A stretch of 64,000 bases of DNA, from NCBI RefSeq assembly GCF_019656015.1, contig NZ_BPKW01000001.1, positions 331,423 through 395,422 of the forward strand. Reading direction: 5' to 3'. The translations under genes and the position numbers were made by a program. The notes under the pieces were generated by a model that was given only the letters and a program-made list of their open reading frames with translations, ran no database searches and was not told the DNA's origin. Source of the stretch: Leuconostoc inhae. GTDB lineage: Bacteria > Bacillota > Bacilli > Lactobacillales > Lactobacillaceae. This document shows, piece by piece, positions 18,856 to 27,080 of the stretch (position 1 is its first letter; the number at the start of each line of letters is the position of its first letter).

Positions 18856-21546
18856 ATGAAGACAAAGAAAGAAGATGTACCCCCGATACCTGAGCCGTTA
18901 GCACATAATTATCATGCTGACAACTGGCAGGAAGTTGTCAAAGATTTTGATGGACACTATCCGTCAGGTTTAAAGGATAGCGAAGTCAGTGCTAAGTTAA
19001 CGGCCTATGGTTTTAATGAGATGTTGTTAAAATCAACACCAAAATGGTTGATTTTTTTAAAGCAATTTAATAATGTTATTATTTATATTTTAATTGTAGC
19101 AGCATTGTTAACGTTGTTGATGCGTCATTATTCTGATGCCACGGTTATCGGCTTAGTTGTTATTATTAATGCACTAATTGGCTATTTTCAAGAAATTAAC
19201 GCTAGCAATGCCCTCGAAAAAATTAAAAATATGTTGTCCGTTGAGGCGACAGTCATTCGTAACAATAACAGATTTGACATACCATCTAGAAATCTAGTAC
19301 CTGGTGATCTTGTTTATTTAGAGGCAGGGGACAATGTTCCTGCTGATTTAAGAATTCTAGATGCTGATAATTTGCGAATTCAAGAGTCATCTTTAACCGG
19401 TGAAGCCGATTCAGTGTTGAAATCCAGCACTAGTGTTGCAATTGAAACACCTTTAGCTGAGCGTGCTAATATGGCCTATGCAACAACGGCAGTTACTAAC
19501 GGCAGTGCTACTGGTATTGTTATTGCGACAGGTCTCAAAACAGAAATCGGTTTAATTTCACAAAGCGTTTCAGATGTTAAAGATAATAAATCACCTTTGA
19601 CAAAAGAATTAGATACCTTGGGCAGGGGTATTTCATGGTTTATTATTGGTGTCGCAGTAATCACTTTTGTATTAGGTTGGGTTATGAATGTTTATGCATT
19701 ACCTGTGCTGGCAATGGCAATTATTACCATGATTGTTGGATCAATGCCGGAAGGACTGCCAGCCGCAACATCAGTTATTTTGGCCACAGGTGTGCAAGCA
19801 TTAACTAAAAAGAGTGCCATTGTTAAAACTTTACCTGCGGCAGAAACCTTAGGTGCTGTTGATATTATTGCTTCTGATAAAACTGGTACATTAACTAAAA
19901 ATGAAATGACCTTGCAAGATATTGTTATTAATCAAACGCATTATCGTGTTACAGGAACAGGTTATGCACCTAATGGTCAAATTTTAAAAGATAATCTTGT
20001 TGTTGACGTTTCTCAAAACAAAGAATTAGAAATGTTTTTGACAATGGGGCAACAAGCTAATGACACATTCCTTGTACCAGAAAATGATCAATGGCAAATT
20101 AATGGTGAACCGACTGATGGCGCATTTTTATCCGCTTATTATAAGGCCTTTGGTCAAAAGACACCTAAACTAAAAGAAATTGATCGTATTCCTTTTGATT
20201 CAGAGTATCGTTATATGGCACGTTTGGTAGAAAATCAAACTGGTCATCGTTTTATTGCTATTAAGGGCGCACCCGATAAATTGTTTGAGCTAGCGAGTCA
20301 TTCGAAAGATTTTGATCGTGCTTATTGGTTACAGTTATCACAACAATTTGCAAAAACTGGTAAACGGGTGATTGCAGTTGGCTATCATGATGTCTCAAGT
20401 GATGAAAACGAAGTGACCCATGAACTCTTGTCAGCGTCGGGGATTACTTTTCTCGGCTTGGCAGCCATTATTGATCCACCAAGACCAGAGGTTGTCGAGG
20501 CGATTAAAGACATGCGTCATGCCGGTATTCGCGTAAAAATGATTACGGGAGATAGTTCAGATACAGCTATGGCCATCGGCGGGCAATTGGGATTGGCTAA
20601 TGATATTAAAGCGATGACAGGTTCTAATGTTGATGCATTGAATGATCAAGACCTTGCAGCAGTTGTAACAAAATATGACGTGTTTGCCCGGACGACGCCA
20701 CAAAATAAGTTACGTATCATACAAGCTTTCCAAGCAAACGGTTTGGTAACTGCAATGACCGGGGATGGCGTCAATGATGCGCCAGCGCTTAAAAAAGCTG
20801 ATATTGGTGTAGCAATGGGAATCAAAGGGACTGATGTCGCCAAAGATTCCGCTGATATGGTTTTGGCAAATGATAATTTTTCAACTATCAAAATTGCAAT
20901 TGAGCAAGGCAGAAGGTTATATGACAATATTCGAAAAACAATCTTGTTTTTACTGCCTACAAGTTTTGCTGAAGGTTTGATTGTTGTTATGAGTATCTTT
21001 TTACAACAACCTATGCCATTGACACCAACACAATTATTATGGATTAATATGGTTTCAGCAATCACAATTCAATTGGCATTTATCTTTGAGCCGGCTGAAC
21101 CTGGTTTAATGAACCGACCACCGCGTAAAACAAGTGCTAAATTGATGAATCGTCATGATATCTTTCAAATGACTTATGTCAGTGTATTAATTGCTGCTGT
21201 CGGATTAGCGGTTTTTGAAACACTCGGATCCAGTGTTAGTTTCGCTGTTGCCAGTACGATGGTTGTTAATATTATTATTTCCGGGAAAATATTTTACCTA
21301 TTCAACATTAGAACAGAAGCGCCCGTGCTCAGTCGTTCTTTGTGGTCTAACCCCATGGCTTTTGTTGCCATTGGGTTAATGATTGTCTTACAATTATTCT
21401 TCACTTACGTGCCTTTCATGCAAAGCGTTTTTTCAACGGCTGCCTTATCGTGGTTTAATTGGTTAATTGTTATTCTAACAGGGGCCATTGTATTAGTTAT
21501 TACAGAAATTCATAAATATTTCCGTCTACGTAAACAAGCGAATTAA
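18856..21546 (+). CDS. Cation-translocating P-type ATPase (P2A-like), probable Mn2+/Ca2+ exporter
   Basis: An 896-residue P-type ATPase with the cation-transporter N-terminal domain, actuator motif SLTGEAD, membrane motif MPEGLPA, phosphorylation site SDKTGTLTKNE with D341, nucleotide-domain KGAPD and hinge MTGDGVNDAPALKKADIGVAMG, then the C-terminal six-helix bundle. The PEGLP-type helix puts it with Ca2+/Mn2+ (SERCA/PMR1-like) pumps. The upstream yybP-ykoY riboswitch suggests induction by Mn2+ and an export role, which would matter in a genus that accumulates Mn; the ion is inferred. AAAAGGAG precedes ATG 18856. Confidence 0.92.
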   Translation: MKTKKEDVPPIPEPLAHNYHADNWQEVVKDFDGHYPSGLKDSEVSAKLTAYGFNEMLLKSTPKWLIFLKQFNNVIIYILIVAALLTLLMRHYSDATVIGLVVIINALIGYFQEINASNALEKIKNMLSVEATVIRNNNRFDIPSRNLVPGDLVYLEAGDNVPADLRILDADNLRIQESSLTGEADSVLKSSTSVAIETPLAERANMAYATTAVTNGSATGIVIATGLKTEIGLISQSVSDVKDNKSPLTKELDTLGRGISWFIIGVAVITFVLGWVMNVYALPVLAMAIITMIVGSMPEGLPAATSVILATGVQALTKKSAIVKTLPAAETLGAVDIIASDKTGTLTKNEMTLQDIVINQTHYRVTGTGYAPNGQILKDNLVVDVSQNKELEMFLTMGQQANDTFLVPENDQWQINGEPTDGAFLSAYYKAFGQKTPKLKEIDRIPFDSEYRYMARLVENQTGHRFIAIKGAPDKLFELASHSKDFDRAYWLQLSQQFAKTGKRVIAVGYHDVSSDENEVTHELLSASGITFLGLAAIIDPPRPEVVEAIKDMRHAGIRVKMITGDSSDTAMAIGGQLGLANDIKAMTGSNVDALNDQDLAAVVTKYDVFARTTPQNKLRIIQAFQANGLVTAMTGDGVNDAPALKKADIGVAMGIKGTDVAKDSADMVLANDNFSTIKIAIEQGRRLYDNIRKTILFLLPTSFAEGLIVVMSIFLQQPMPLTPTQLLWINMVSAITIQLAFIFEPAEPGLMNRPPRKTSAKLMNRHDIFQMTYVSVLIAAVGLAVFETLGSSVSFAVASTMVVNIIISGKIFYLFNIRTEAPVLSRSLWSNPMAFVAIGLMIVLQLFFTYVPFMQSVFSTAALSWFNWLIVILTGAIVLVITEIHKYFRLRKQAN

Positions 21547-21651
21547 ATGCTTCATTACGCTAAAAAAATAGCATATTACTTGCAATGTAGTTTGTTAAAA
21601 GTTACAATCAGGTCAGATGTGGATGGAAATATTATAAAGGAGAATATAAAC

Positions 21652-21771
21652 ATGACAAAAGAAAAACACGGTACTGGATTTTGGGGTAAACTATCATTAT
21701 TACTAGCAGTTGGTCAGTTGTTGTTTAGTCTTTATCATGAAATTCAAAGTTCTCGATCACGTAAAAAATAA
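21652..21771 (+). CDS. Small membrane protein, 39 residues, unknown
   Basis: ATG 21652 has a good AAAGGAG 10 bases upstream and opens a 39-residue protein with one hydrophobic segment (FWGKLSLLLAVGQLLFSLY) flanked by basic residues, including an SRSRKK tail. A longer reading from 21547 has no ribosome site. I do not recognise a family. It follows the Mn-linked ATPase by about 100 bases and precedes another tiny membrane protein, so a membrane-stress role is possible but unsupported. Confidence 0.6.
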   Translation: MTKEKHGTGFWGKLSLLLAVGQLLFSLYHEIQSSRSRKK

Positions 21772-21823
21772 GTCACTATGATGATATAAATTAGATCACC
21801 AATATCACTTTAAGGGGTATATT

Positions 21824-21958
21824 ATGATAAAAAATATTATTAAATTTACACTAGCTTCAACGTTAATTATTAGTGGGTTAGTTATTGGCACCACTATTTT
21901 CACAGCTAAAGGCATTGATAAACTCGGAGATAAGTTGGAAGATACGATATACAACTAA
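21824..21958 (+). CDS. Small membrane protein, 44 residues, unknown
   Basis: ATG 21824 follows AAGGGG at 21812-21817 and encodes 44 residues: a short basic start (MIKNIIK), one hydrophobic helix (LASTLIISGLVIGTTIF) and a charged amphipathic tail (AKGIDKLGDKLEDTIYN). No family is recognised. It has its own ribosome site and is closed by a strong palindromic terminator, which supports it being a real gene, probably co-transcribed with the 39-residue protein before it. Confidence 0.6.
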   Translation: MIKNIIKFTLASTLIISGLVIGTTIFTAKGIDKLGDKLEDTIYN

Positions 21959-21978
21959 TTTATGAATAATATAATTTT

Positions 21979-22012
21979 AAAGAAAGCACAAATTAATTTG
22001 TGCTTTCTTTTT
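21979..22012. terminator. Palindromic terminator after the small membrane proteins
   Basis: A perfect inverted repeat, 21979-21994 with 21995-22010 (stem AAAGAAAGCACAAA with a short TTAA turn), followed by T. Confidence 0.88.
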
Positions 22013-22131
22013 AGTAGTTGCCTTTGTAAGCAATTTAATTGTCAGCACTATTAGTTAATGATAGACTGAAATTATAAGATTTATTGTGTTATAACATGAT
22101 GATTCTCAAAAGAAAAGATGGAGGTTGAATG

Positions 22132-22377
22132 ATGATTTGGTCATTAATAGTTGGTGCAATCATTGGTGCTATTGCAGGTGCCATCACAAATAAAGGTGAA
22201 TCAATGGGTTGGATTAGTAATATTGTAGCAGGGCTGATTGGGTCCGCTATTGGTCAAGGCATACTGGGCCATTGGGGACCTAGCCTAGCTGGAATGGCTA
22301 TTATTCCATCAATTATTGGGGCAGTTATTCTTGTACTTGTTGTCTCAATGATATTCGGTTCTCAGGTTAAGCGTTAA
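22132..22377 (+). CDS. GlsB/YeaQ/YmgE family stress-response membrane protein
   Basis: An 81-residue protein with three hydrophobic segments rich in glycine. GAIIGAIAGAI and the turn MGWISNIVAGLIGSAIG are the signature of the transglycosylase-associated (GlsB/YeaQ) family, small membrane proteins linked to general stress in Gram-positives together with Gls24. ATG 22132 is 7 bases after GGAGG (22120-22124), better than ATG 22129. A decayed Gls24-like stretch lies elsewhere in the window (45.7 kb). Confidence 0.88.
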   Translation: MIWSLIVGAIIGAIAGAITNKGESMGWISNIVAGLIGSAIGQGILGHWGPSLAGMAIIPSIIGAVILVLVVSMIFGSQVKR

Positions 22378-22500
22378 AAAGTATCTTTTAGTAACACTTG
22401 TTTTAAAATTCAAATCGAACAATTAATTCACCTGTCAGTGTAAACTTAAAATAGCAGACTAATTTTTCTGCTAAATAATTAACAGTTAGGAGAAAATTCA

Positions 22501-23349
22501 GTGAATGATAATTCTGTACCAGTTTATAGTTTAAATGATGGACATCTATTACCTCAAATAGCGTTAGGAACATACCAAATACGTGGTATGCAAGGTGTTG
22601 ATCAAATTCTAGCAGCTATTCAGAGTGGTTACCGTCTGATTGACACCTCTACTAATTATGATAGCGAGGGGGCCGTTGGCGAGGCAATCAGGCGTTCAGG
22701 TGTGCCGAGGTCATCATTTTATGTAACGTCAAAGCTTCCAGGCCAATATCATCATAGAGATGATGCTTTAAAAATGATTGAGGAAACGCTTTTGCGTTTG
22801 CGTTTAGATTATTTGGACTTGTATTTAATCCATTGGCCGTTACCTAAGCGCGATAATTATGTTGAAGCTTGGACTGCTCTTATTGAAGCTCAAAAGCGTG
22901 GATTGATACGGTCTATCGGTGTATCAAATTTTGAAGTGGCACACTTAGATCGTATCATTAAAGCAACCGGCGTTACACCAGCAGTCAACCAAAATGAAAT
23001 CCATCCTTACTGGATACAAGAAGATTTGTTGCAGGCTAACAAGGATCGTGGCATAATTACTGAAGCTTGGAGCCCCTTAGGTCGTGGGAGTGGCGAATTA
23101 AAAGAACCAATTATTTTGGAATTAGCAGAAAAATATCAAAAAAATGCAGGACAAATTATTTTACGTTGGCATCTACAACGTGATGTTCTACCTGTTCCTA
23201 GAGCTGGTAGTCTCAAACACCAACGCGCTAATCTTGATCTTTGGAATTTTGAATTAACGGCAGATGAAGTCACAGCTATTAACTCATTGACAAGAGTAAA
23301 TGGCCGTGTAGACAATCAAGATCCAAATACTTACGAAGAATTTAATTAA
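22501..23349 (+). CDS. Aldo/keto reductase
   Basis: A 282-residue (alpha/beta)8 NAD(P)H-dependent reductase of the 2,5-diketo-gluconate reductase-like group. The catalytic tetrad is visible: D in LIDTSTNYDSEGAVG with the following Y, K in YVTSKLPG and H in LIHWPLP. SIGVSNF and the cofactor-binding PVPRAGSLKHQRANLDLWNF follow. The start is GTG 22501 after TTAGGAG. Substrate unknown. It is followed by a terminator at 23421. Confidence 0.92.
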   Translation: MNDNSVPVYSLNDGHLLPQIALGTYQIRGMQGVDQILAAIQSGYRLIDTSTNYDSEGAVGEAIRRSGVPRSSFYVTSKLPGQYHHRDDALKMIEETLLRLRLDYLDLYLIHWPLPKRDNYVEAWTALIEAQKRGLIRSIGVSNFEVAHLDRIIKATGVTPAVNQNEIHPYWIQEDLLQANKDRGIITEAWSPLGRGSGELKEPIILELAEKYQKNAGQIILRWHLQRDVLPVPRAGSLKHQRANLDLWNFELTADEVTAINSLTRVNGRVDNQDPNTYEEFN

Positions 23350-23420
23350 ATGCTAACACACACTGGTGATTGGTTTTTTATTTTTGAATGGCCAATCATC
23401 AGTACTTAACAAATAAACGT

Positions 23421-23459
23421 AAACAAACCCACTTAATCTAACAGTTAGTGGGTTTGTTT
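23421..23459. terminator. Terminator between aldo/keto reductase and tenA
   Basis: A 13-bp perfect stem, AAACAAACCCACT (23421-23433) with AGTGGGTTTGTTT (23447-23459). Its A/T outer ends give T runs in both directions, between convergent genes. The rest of 23350-23639 shows nothing else. Confidence 0.8.
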
Positions 23460-23639
23460 ATTGATTATGATTCATTCGGTAAGTTTATCTATTCTGGTAC
23501 ATCAGCAATAATAATACCAACACTAACTTTCAAAAAATAATATTTTTTAACTAAGGTTGTATCATGTTAAGAACTTATTAATGTTCTAGCTGGTTTTTAA
23601 AAAAAGTCAACGTTATCTCTCAAATAATCTAATTGCATT

Positions 23640-24338
23640 TTAAAACGATTGTGCCACGGGATATTTATTCCATTCTTCTGGTAGCAGAGTCATTTGCCAA
23701 AATCGTAATTCTTCGGCACTACTATACACAAATTGTTGTAAAAGAATATCTATTTGGATTTCATTGAAGCGAGTAGCCACTAAATCATCAAGTAATGCAA
23801 TCATTTTATGAACATATGTTTGGAAATTTGAATCAGCATAAGATTCTATAAAGTCAATATAAATTTGCTCTGAGCCTTGCAAATAATCTTTGCGTGCTAA
23901 CATTTCTTCAAATATTTCTAAATATAGCCATGGACAGGGTAATAATGCTGATAAAGCATGGATTTCATTGTACTCATTAAACGCATGGTGCATGTGGCAG
24001 ATGTAGTGGTATGTTGTTGGTAACATGTGCGTTTCATGAATACTTTTTTCTGTGATATTAAGTTGTTTATAAATATTTTTTTGCTGCATCACATCATAAT
24101 CGTTGATTGCTAAGATACCTGACTGCAATTCTTGAATAATTTTATTATCGTCTGTAGTTGATAGTATTTTATCGTAAATTGCAAGATAGTTTTGAACATA
24201 AAAATTATCTTGTAAAAGATAAGATTTGAAGGCTGATAAGGGTAAGGTACCGTGTTCAATGCCTTTAATAAAAGGATGATCTTTGCTGGATTGCCAAAGC
24301 ATTTTTGTTTCCTTATGTGCTAGTTCGCTAAATTTCAT
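23640..24338 (-). CDS. tenA: TenA family thiaminase II / aminopyrimidine aminohydrolase (copy 1)
   Basis: A 232-residue TenA protein. These enzymes hydrolyse aminopyrimidine breakdown products of thiamine to hydroxymethylpyrimidine for salvage. The conserved core is present: HPFIKGIEHGTLPLSAFKSYLLQDNFYV with the catalytic aspartate, the active-site cysteine in ALLPCPWLY, and the C-terminal EELRFWQM glutamate. The start is taken at 24338, 9 bases after GGAG, rather than 24353. A TPP riboswitch with terminator hairpin fills the leader, so thiamine represses it. It is more divergent than the second TenA at 29.4 kb. Confidence 0.9.
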   Translation of the reverse strand: MKFSELAHKETKMLWQSSKDHPFIKGIEHGTLPLSAFKSYLLQDNFYVQNYLAIYDKILSTTDDNKIIQELQSGILAINDYDVMQQKNIYKQLNITEKSIHETHMLPTTYHYICHMHHAFNEYNEIHALSALLPCPWLYLEIFEEMLARKDYLQGSEQIYIDFIESYADSNFQTYVHKMIALLDDLVATRFNEIQIDILLQQFVYSSAEELRFWQMTLLPEEWNKYPVAQSF

Positions 24339-24375
24339 TGTATTTTTCTCCATCTTTATTTTTTATAAAATATTA

Positions 24376-24407
24376 GGAAAAATCCCAGCTCTAGCTGAGC
24401 TGGGATT
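24376..24407 (-). terminator. Riboswitch-controlled terminator before tenA
   Basis: On the - strand an 11-bp perfect stem (24397-24407 with 24381-24391, loop of 5) is followed by a T run at 24380-24376. It lies between the TPP aptamer and the tenA start, as expected for transcription attenuation. Confidence 0.85.
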
Positions 24408-24470
24408 GGGACAAAAGTTGAAAATGATATTTTCAATCAAAAAACGTTTTTGATGAATCAATTTACAAAC

Positions 24471-24538
24471 ATCTTCCTTCGTCAGTGTTAACTAAATCAG
24501 GTTCAATGGGTATAATCTCAGCTCAAGGCACCCCAGAT
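24471..24538 (-). promoter_or_regulatory. TPP riboswitch (THI element) of tenA
   Basis: Read on the - strand, the conserved pieces appear in order: GGGGTGCC, GCTGAGA, ACCC, GAACCTGA, GTTAACAC and CGAAGGAA, with P1 formed by ATCT and AGAT at the two ends. This is the thi-box aptamer that binds thiamine pyrophosphate. A terminator hairpin follows at 24376-24407. Confidence 0.93.
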
Positions 24539-24691
24539 ATTTTACCTCTACAGTTTACCACATATATTCAAAATGAAAGATCATTATTTTGAAAAATGAT
24601 CACATTTTTTTCGTGTGCCCGCATTATAAATTGCGTATACATGATATAACGAGCTATCAATAAAATATTAATAATTGTCTGTTCATAAAAA

Positions 24692-24724
24692 TTGACACAG
24701 TGTCATAAAAGTGACATAATGTCA
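24692..24724 (+). promoter_or_regulatory. TetR-ABC operon promoter with two interleaved operators
   Basis: TTGACA (24692-24697), a 17-base spacer and CATAAT (24715-24720) form the promoter. Two 13-bp palindromes, TGACACAGTGTCA (24693-24705) and TGACATAATGTCA (24712-24724), cover the -35 and the -10 respectively with 19 bases between centres. The adjacent TetR gene is the obvious regulator. Confidence 0.82.
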
Positions 24725-24747
24725 TTTATAGGAGATTAATAATACTT

Positions 24748-25275
24748 ATGCCAACAAAAACATTTTTAAATCTTAGCGCAGAAAAGCAACATAAGCTATA
24801 TGATGCCATGTATAACGAATTTTCAACTTATACTTTAGCAGACTCTAAAATATCAAATATTGTAGCACTGGCCCATATTTCAAGAGGGTCATTCTACACT
24901 TATTTTGACGATATCGAAGATGCTTATCGCTGGGTTTTGAATGATGTGATTGCAGATATACACCAAAATATTGATAAAAAAGATATTTTGTCATCAACAG
25001 AATCCTTCATTTTAAAAGCTAAAACTAGTCCACATTTTAATTTTTTAAGTCATTACTACATTGTTAACGAAGCGCTTTTACAAAAAGAAACTGTTAAAAA
25101 GGCACAGCATGATTTTGGCTTACTTGATAATAATGCAACTGCTGACGATATATCACAGTGGTTATTAATACAATCTGTCCATCAATTAATTAGAACGTTT
25201 TTTTTAACTCCTGACAAACAAATACCTATCATAACAACGCTTCATACGTTGAAAAATTGGAAAACAGTAGGCTAA
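24748..25275 (+). CDS. TetR/AcrR family transcriptional regulator
   Basis: A 175-residue repressor with an N-terminal helix-turn-helix (SKISNIVALAHISRGSFYTYFDDIEDAYRWVL, about residues 32-63) and a short ligand-binding domain. The recognition helix and the Y-T-Y-F motif are typical of TetR. It is the first gene of a four-gene unit with an ABC permease, an ATPase and a GT8 protein (gaps of 3 and 5 bases, then an overlap), and its promoter carries two palindromes, so it probably represses its own operon until an inducer, perhaps a drug or peptide, binds. Inducer unknown. Confidence 0.88.
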   Translation: MPTKTFLNLSAEKQHKLYDAMYNEFSTYTLADSKISNIVALAHISRGSFYTYFDDIEDAYRWVLNDVIADIHQNIDKKDILSSTESFILKAKTSPHFNFLSHYYIVNEALLQKETVKKAQHDFGLLDNNATADDISQWLLIQSVHQLIRTFFLTPDKQIPIITTLHTLKNWKTVG

Positions 25276-25278
25276 ATT

Positions 25279-26334
25279 ATGTACTTAACATTAAATGAGA
25301 TGCACAAAGAAAAGTTAAGATATGGCTTAATCATTGTTGTGATGACCTTGATTAGTTATTTAATTTTTATTTTAAGCGCGTTAGCTATGGGGCTTGCTAA
25401 TGAAAATACTTCGGCTGTCAATAACTGGGGCATTACTCATATTGCTATGAGTAATGATGCCAATGGTAACTTAAGTCAGTCGTTGCTGACAAACGACGAT
25501 ATCGATAAAACTAACCTATCTGTTAATCAGTCAGCAGTTGGTATTGCGCCCATTATTGTTAAATCACATGACGCACGTGTATCAGCAATGTTTGTTGGTA
25601 TTCAAAAAAATAATTTAATTGATAAACAAATTCAATTAACCAAAGGCAAGATGCCTAATAATCGTTATGACGTGTTAATTTCATCAACACTGACTCAAAA
25701 AAAATTAAAAATTGGTGATCATATTAAACTTGGTATGCTTGGACATGCTGTCAAAGTTGTCGGATACGTTAAAACCGCAACGTATAATATGTCACCAATT
25801 ATATATGGCAACTTGGCTAACTGGGGGGATATCAAAGGTGTCAATGATACATTTTACGCCAGCGGTGTCGTATCTAATGATACTAAAAAAATCACTATAA
25901 AAAATCTAAAAACCTACACTAAAGCACAATTATTTAATAAAATGCCAGGGTACACTGCTCAAAACAGTACATTTATATTTATGATCGGATTTTTGTTGGT
26001 GATTTCAGCTGTTATTGTGGCTATCTTTTTATATATTCTGACTATTCAAAAAATACCTAATTTTGCCGTTTTAAGAGCTCAAGGCGTTCCAGGTCAATAT
26101 CTCGTGTTAAATACAATCAGTGAGACACTGATTATTATGGTTTTATCGGTGGTCATTAGTGGCATATTATGTGCTGTCACTTCATGGTTTATACCAGAAT
26201 CAGTACCAATGTTCTTTGATATTAAATTGCTAGCATTATCATCTTTGGGATTGATACTGACAGGTATTCTTGGCGCAATCGTACCCGTGAGATTAATTAC
26301 AAAAATTGATCCAATGTCAGTTATAGGAGGATAA
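25279..26334 (+). CDS. ABC transporter permease, FtsX/MacB-like
   Basis: A 351-residue permease of the FtsX type: one membrane helix at about residues 17-40, a long extracellular domain, then three helices near 232-256, 275-300 and 318-342. The A-V-L-R-A-Q-G-V motif after the second helix (FAVLRAQGVPGQYL) is the coupling-helix signature, and the end PVRLITKIDPMSVIGG is also standard. Such pumps export peptides or drugs or work as mechanotransmitters. It overlaps nothing and starts 3 bases after tetR. Confidence 0.88.
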   Translation: MYLTLNEMHKEKLRYGLIIVVMTLISYLIFILSALAMGLANENTSAVNNWGITHIAMSNDANGNLSQSLLTNDDIDKTNLSVNQSAVGIAPIIVKSHDARVSAMFVGIQKNNLIDKQIQLTKGKMPNNRYDVLISSTLTQKKLKIGDHIKLGMLGHAVKVVGYVKTATYNMSPIIYGNLANWGDIKGVNDTFYASGVVSNDTKKITIKNLKTYTKAQLFNKMPGYTAQNSTFIFMIGFLLVISAVIVAIFLYILTIQKIPNFAVLRAQGVPGQYLVLNTISETLIIMVLSVVISGILCAVTSWFIPESVPMFFDIKLLALSSLGLILTGILGAIVPVRLITKIDPMSVIGG

Positions 26335-26339
26335 ACGTG

Positions 26340-27080
26340 ATGGGTAATCTTAAATTAATTGATGTTACAAAATCGTTTGGTGCAGGAGAAAGCCAAGTGA
26401 CAGCCTTAGATCATGTTAATTTTACTGCAAATTCAAAGGAACTAACCTTGATTGTTGGTCCTTCTGGGTCGGGTAAAAGTACGCTTCTCACCATTCTTGG
26501 TGGTTTACAAGCTGCTACCAGTGGTCATGTTTTTTTAAACGACAGTGATTTGAATACTTTATCAAAAAAAGAAGCGGATAAGTTTAGGCTAGCACATATT
26601 GGTTTTGTCTTACAATCTTATAGTTTGGTGCCATATCTCACTGTTCAAAAACAATTTGATTTAGTCAAGCGCATCAAACCTGACAACAACTTGCCGGTAG
26701 AATTATTTAGGCAATATTTAAAACAGCTTGATATCACAAACTTACTATCCAAATTTCCAGATCAACTTTCAGGTGGACAAACACAAAGAGTAGCAATCGC
26801 AAGGGCTTTGTACACTAATCCTGATTATATATTGGCAGATGAACCAACATCAGCTTTAGATAGTCAGCGTGTGGATGAAGTAGCTAAGCTATTTAAAGGC
26901 ATAGCTACGAATGAAAATAAAGCTGTTGTTATTGTGACACATGATTTGCGAATGCGATCATATGCAGATAAGGTCTATGAAATTATTGATGGCAAGATAA
27001 GTAATGGAAACAATCAATATATTAATAACATTAGACGAAAATTATCTCACGCAACTAAAAGTTATGTTACTATCAATTAA
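26340..27080 (+). CDS. ABC transporter ATP-binding protein (MacB/LolD-like)
   Basis: A 246-residue ATPase partner of the preceding permease. Walker A is GPSGSGKST near residue 38, the Q-loop FVLQSYSL, signature LSGGQTQRVAIARAL and Walker B YILADEPTSALD, then the H-loop VIVTHD. ATG 26340 is 8 bases after AGGAGG. The domain normally ends near IDGKI; here about 25 further residues are read out of frame through the start of the GT8 gene (77-base overlap), so the tail is probably not functional sequence. Confidence 0.92.
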   Translation: MGNLKLIDVTKSFGAGESQVTALDHVNFTANSKELTLIVGPSGSGKSTLLTILGGLQAATSGHVFLNDSDLNTLSKKEADKFRLAHIGFVLQSYSLVPYLTVQKQFDLVKRIKPDNNLPVELFRQYLKQLDITNLLSKFPDQLSGGQTQRVAIARALYTNPDYILADEPTSALDSQRVDEVAKLFKGIATNENKAVVIVTHDLRMRSYADKVYEIIDGKISNGNNQYINNIRRKLSHATKSYVTIN

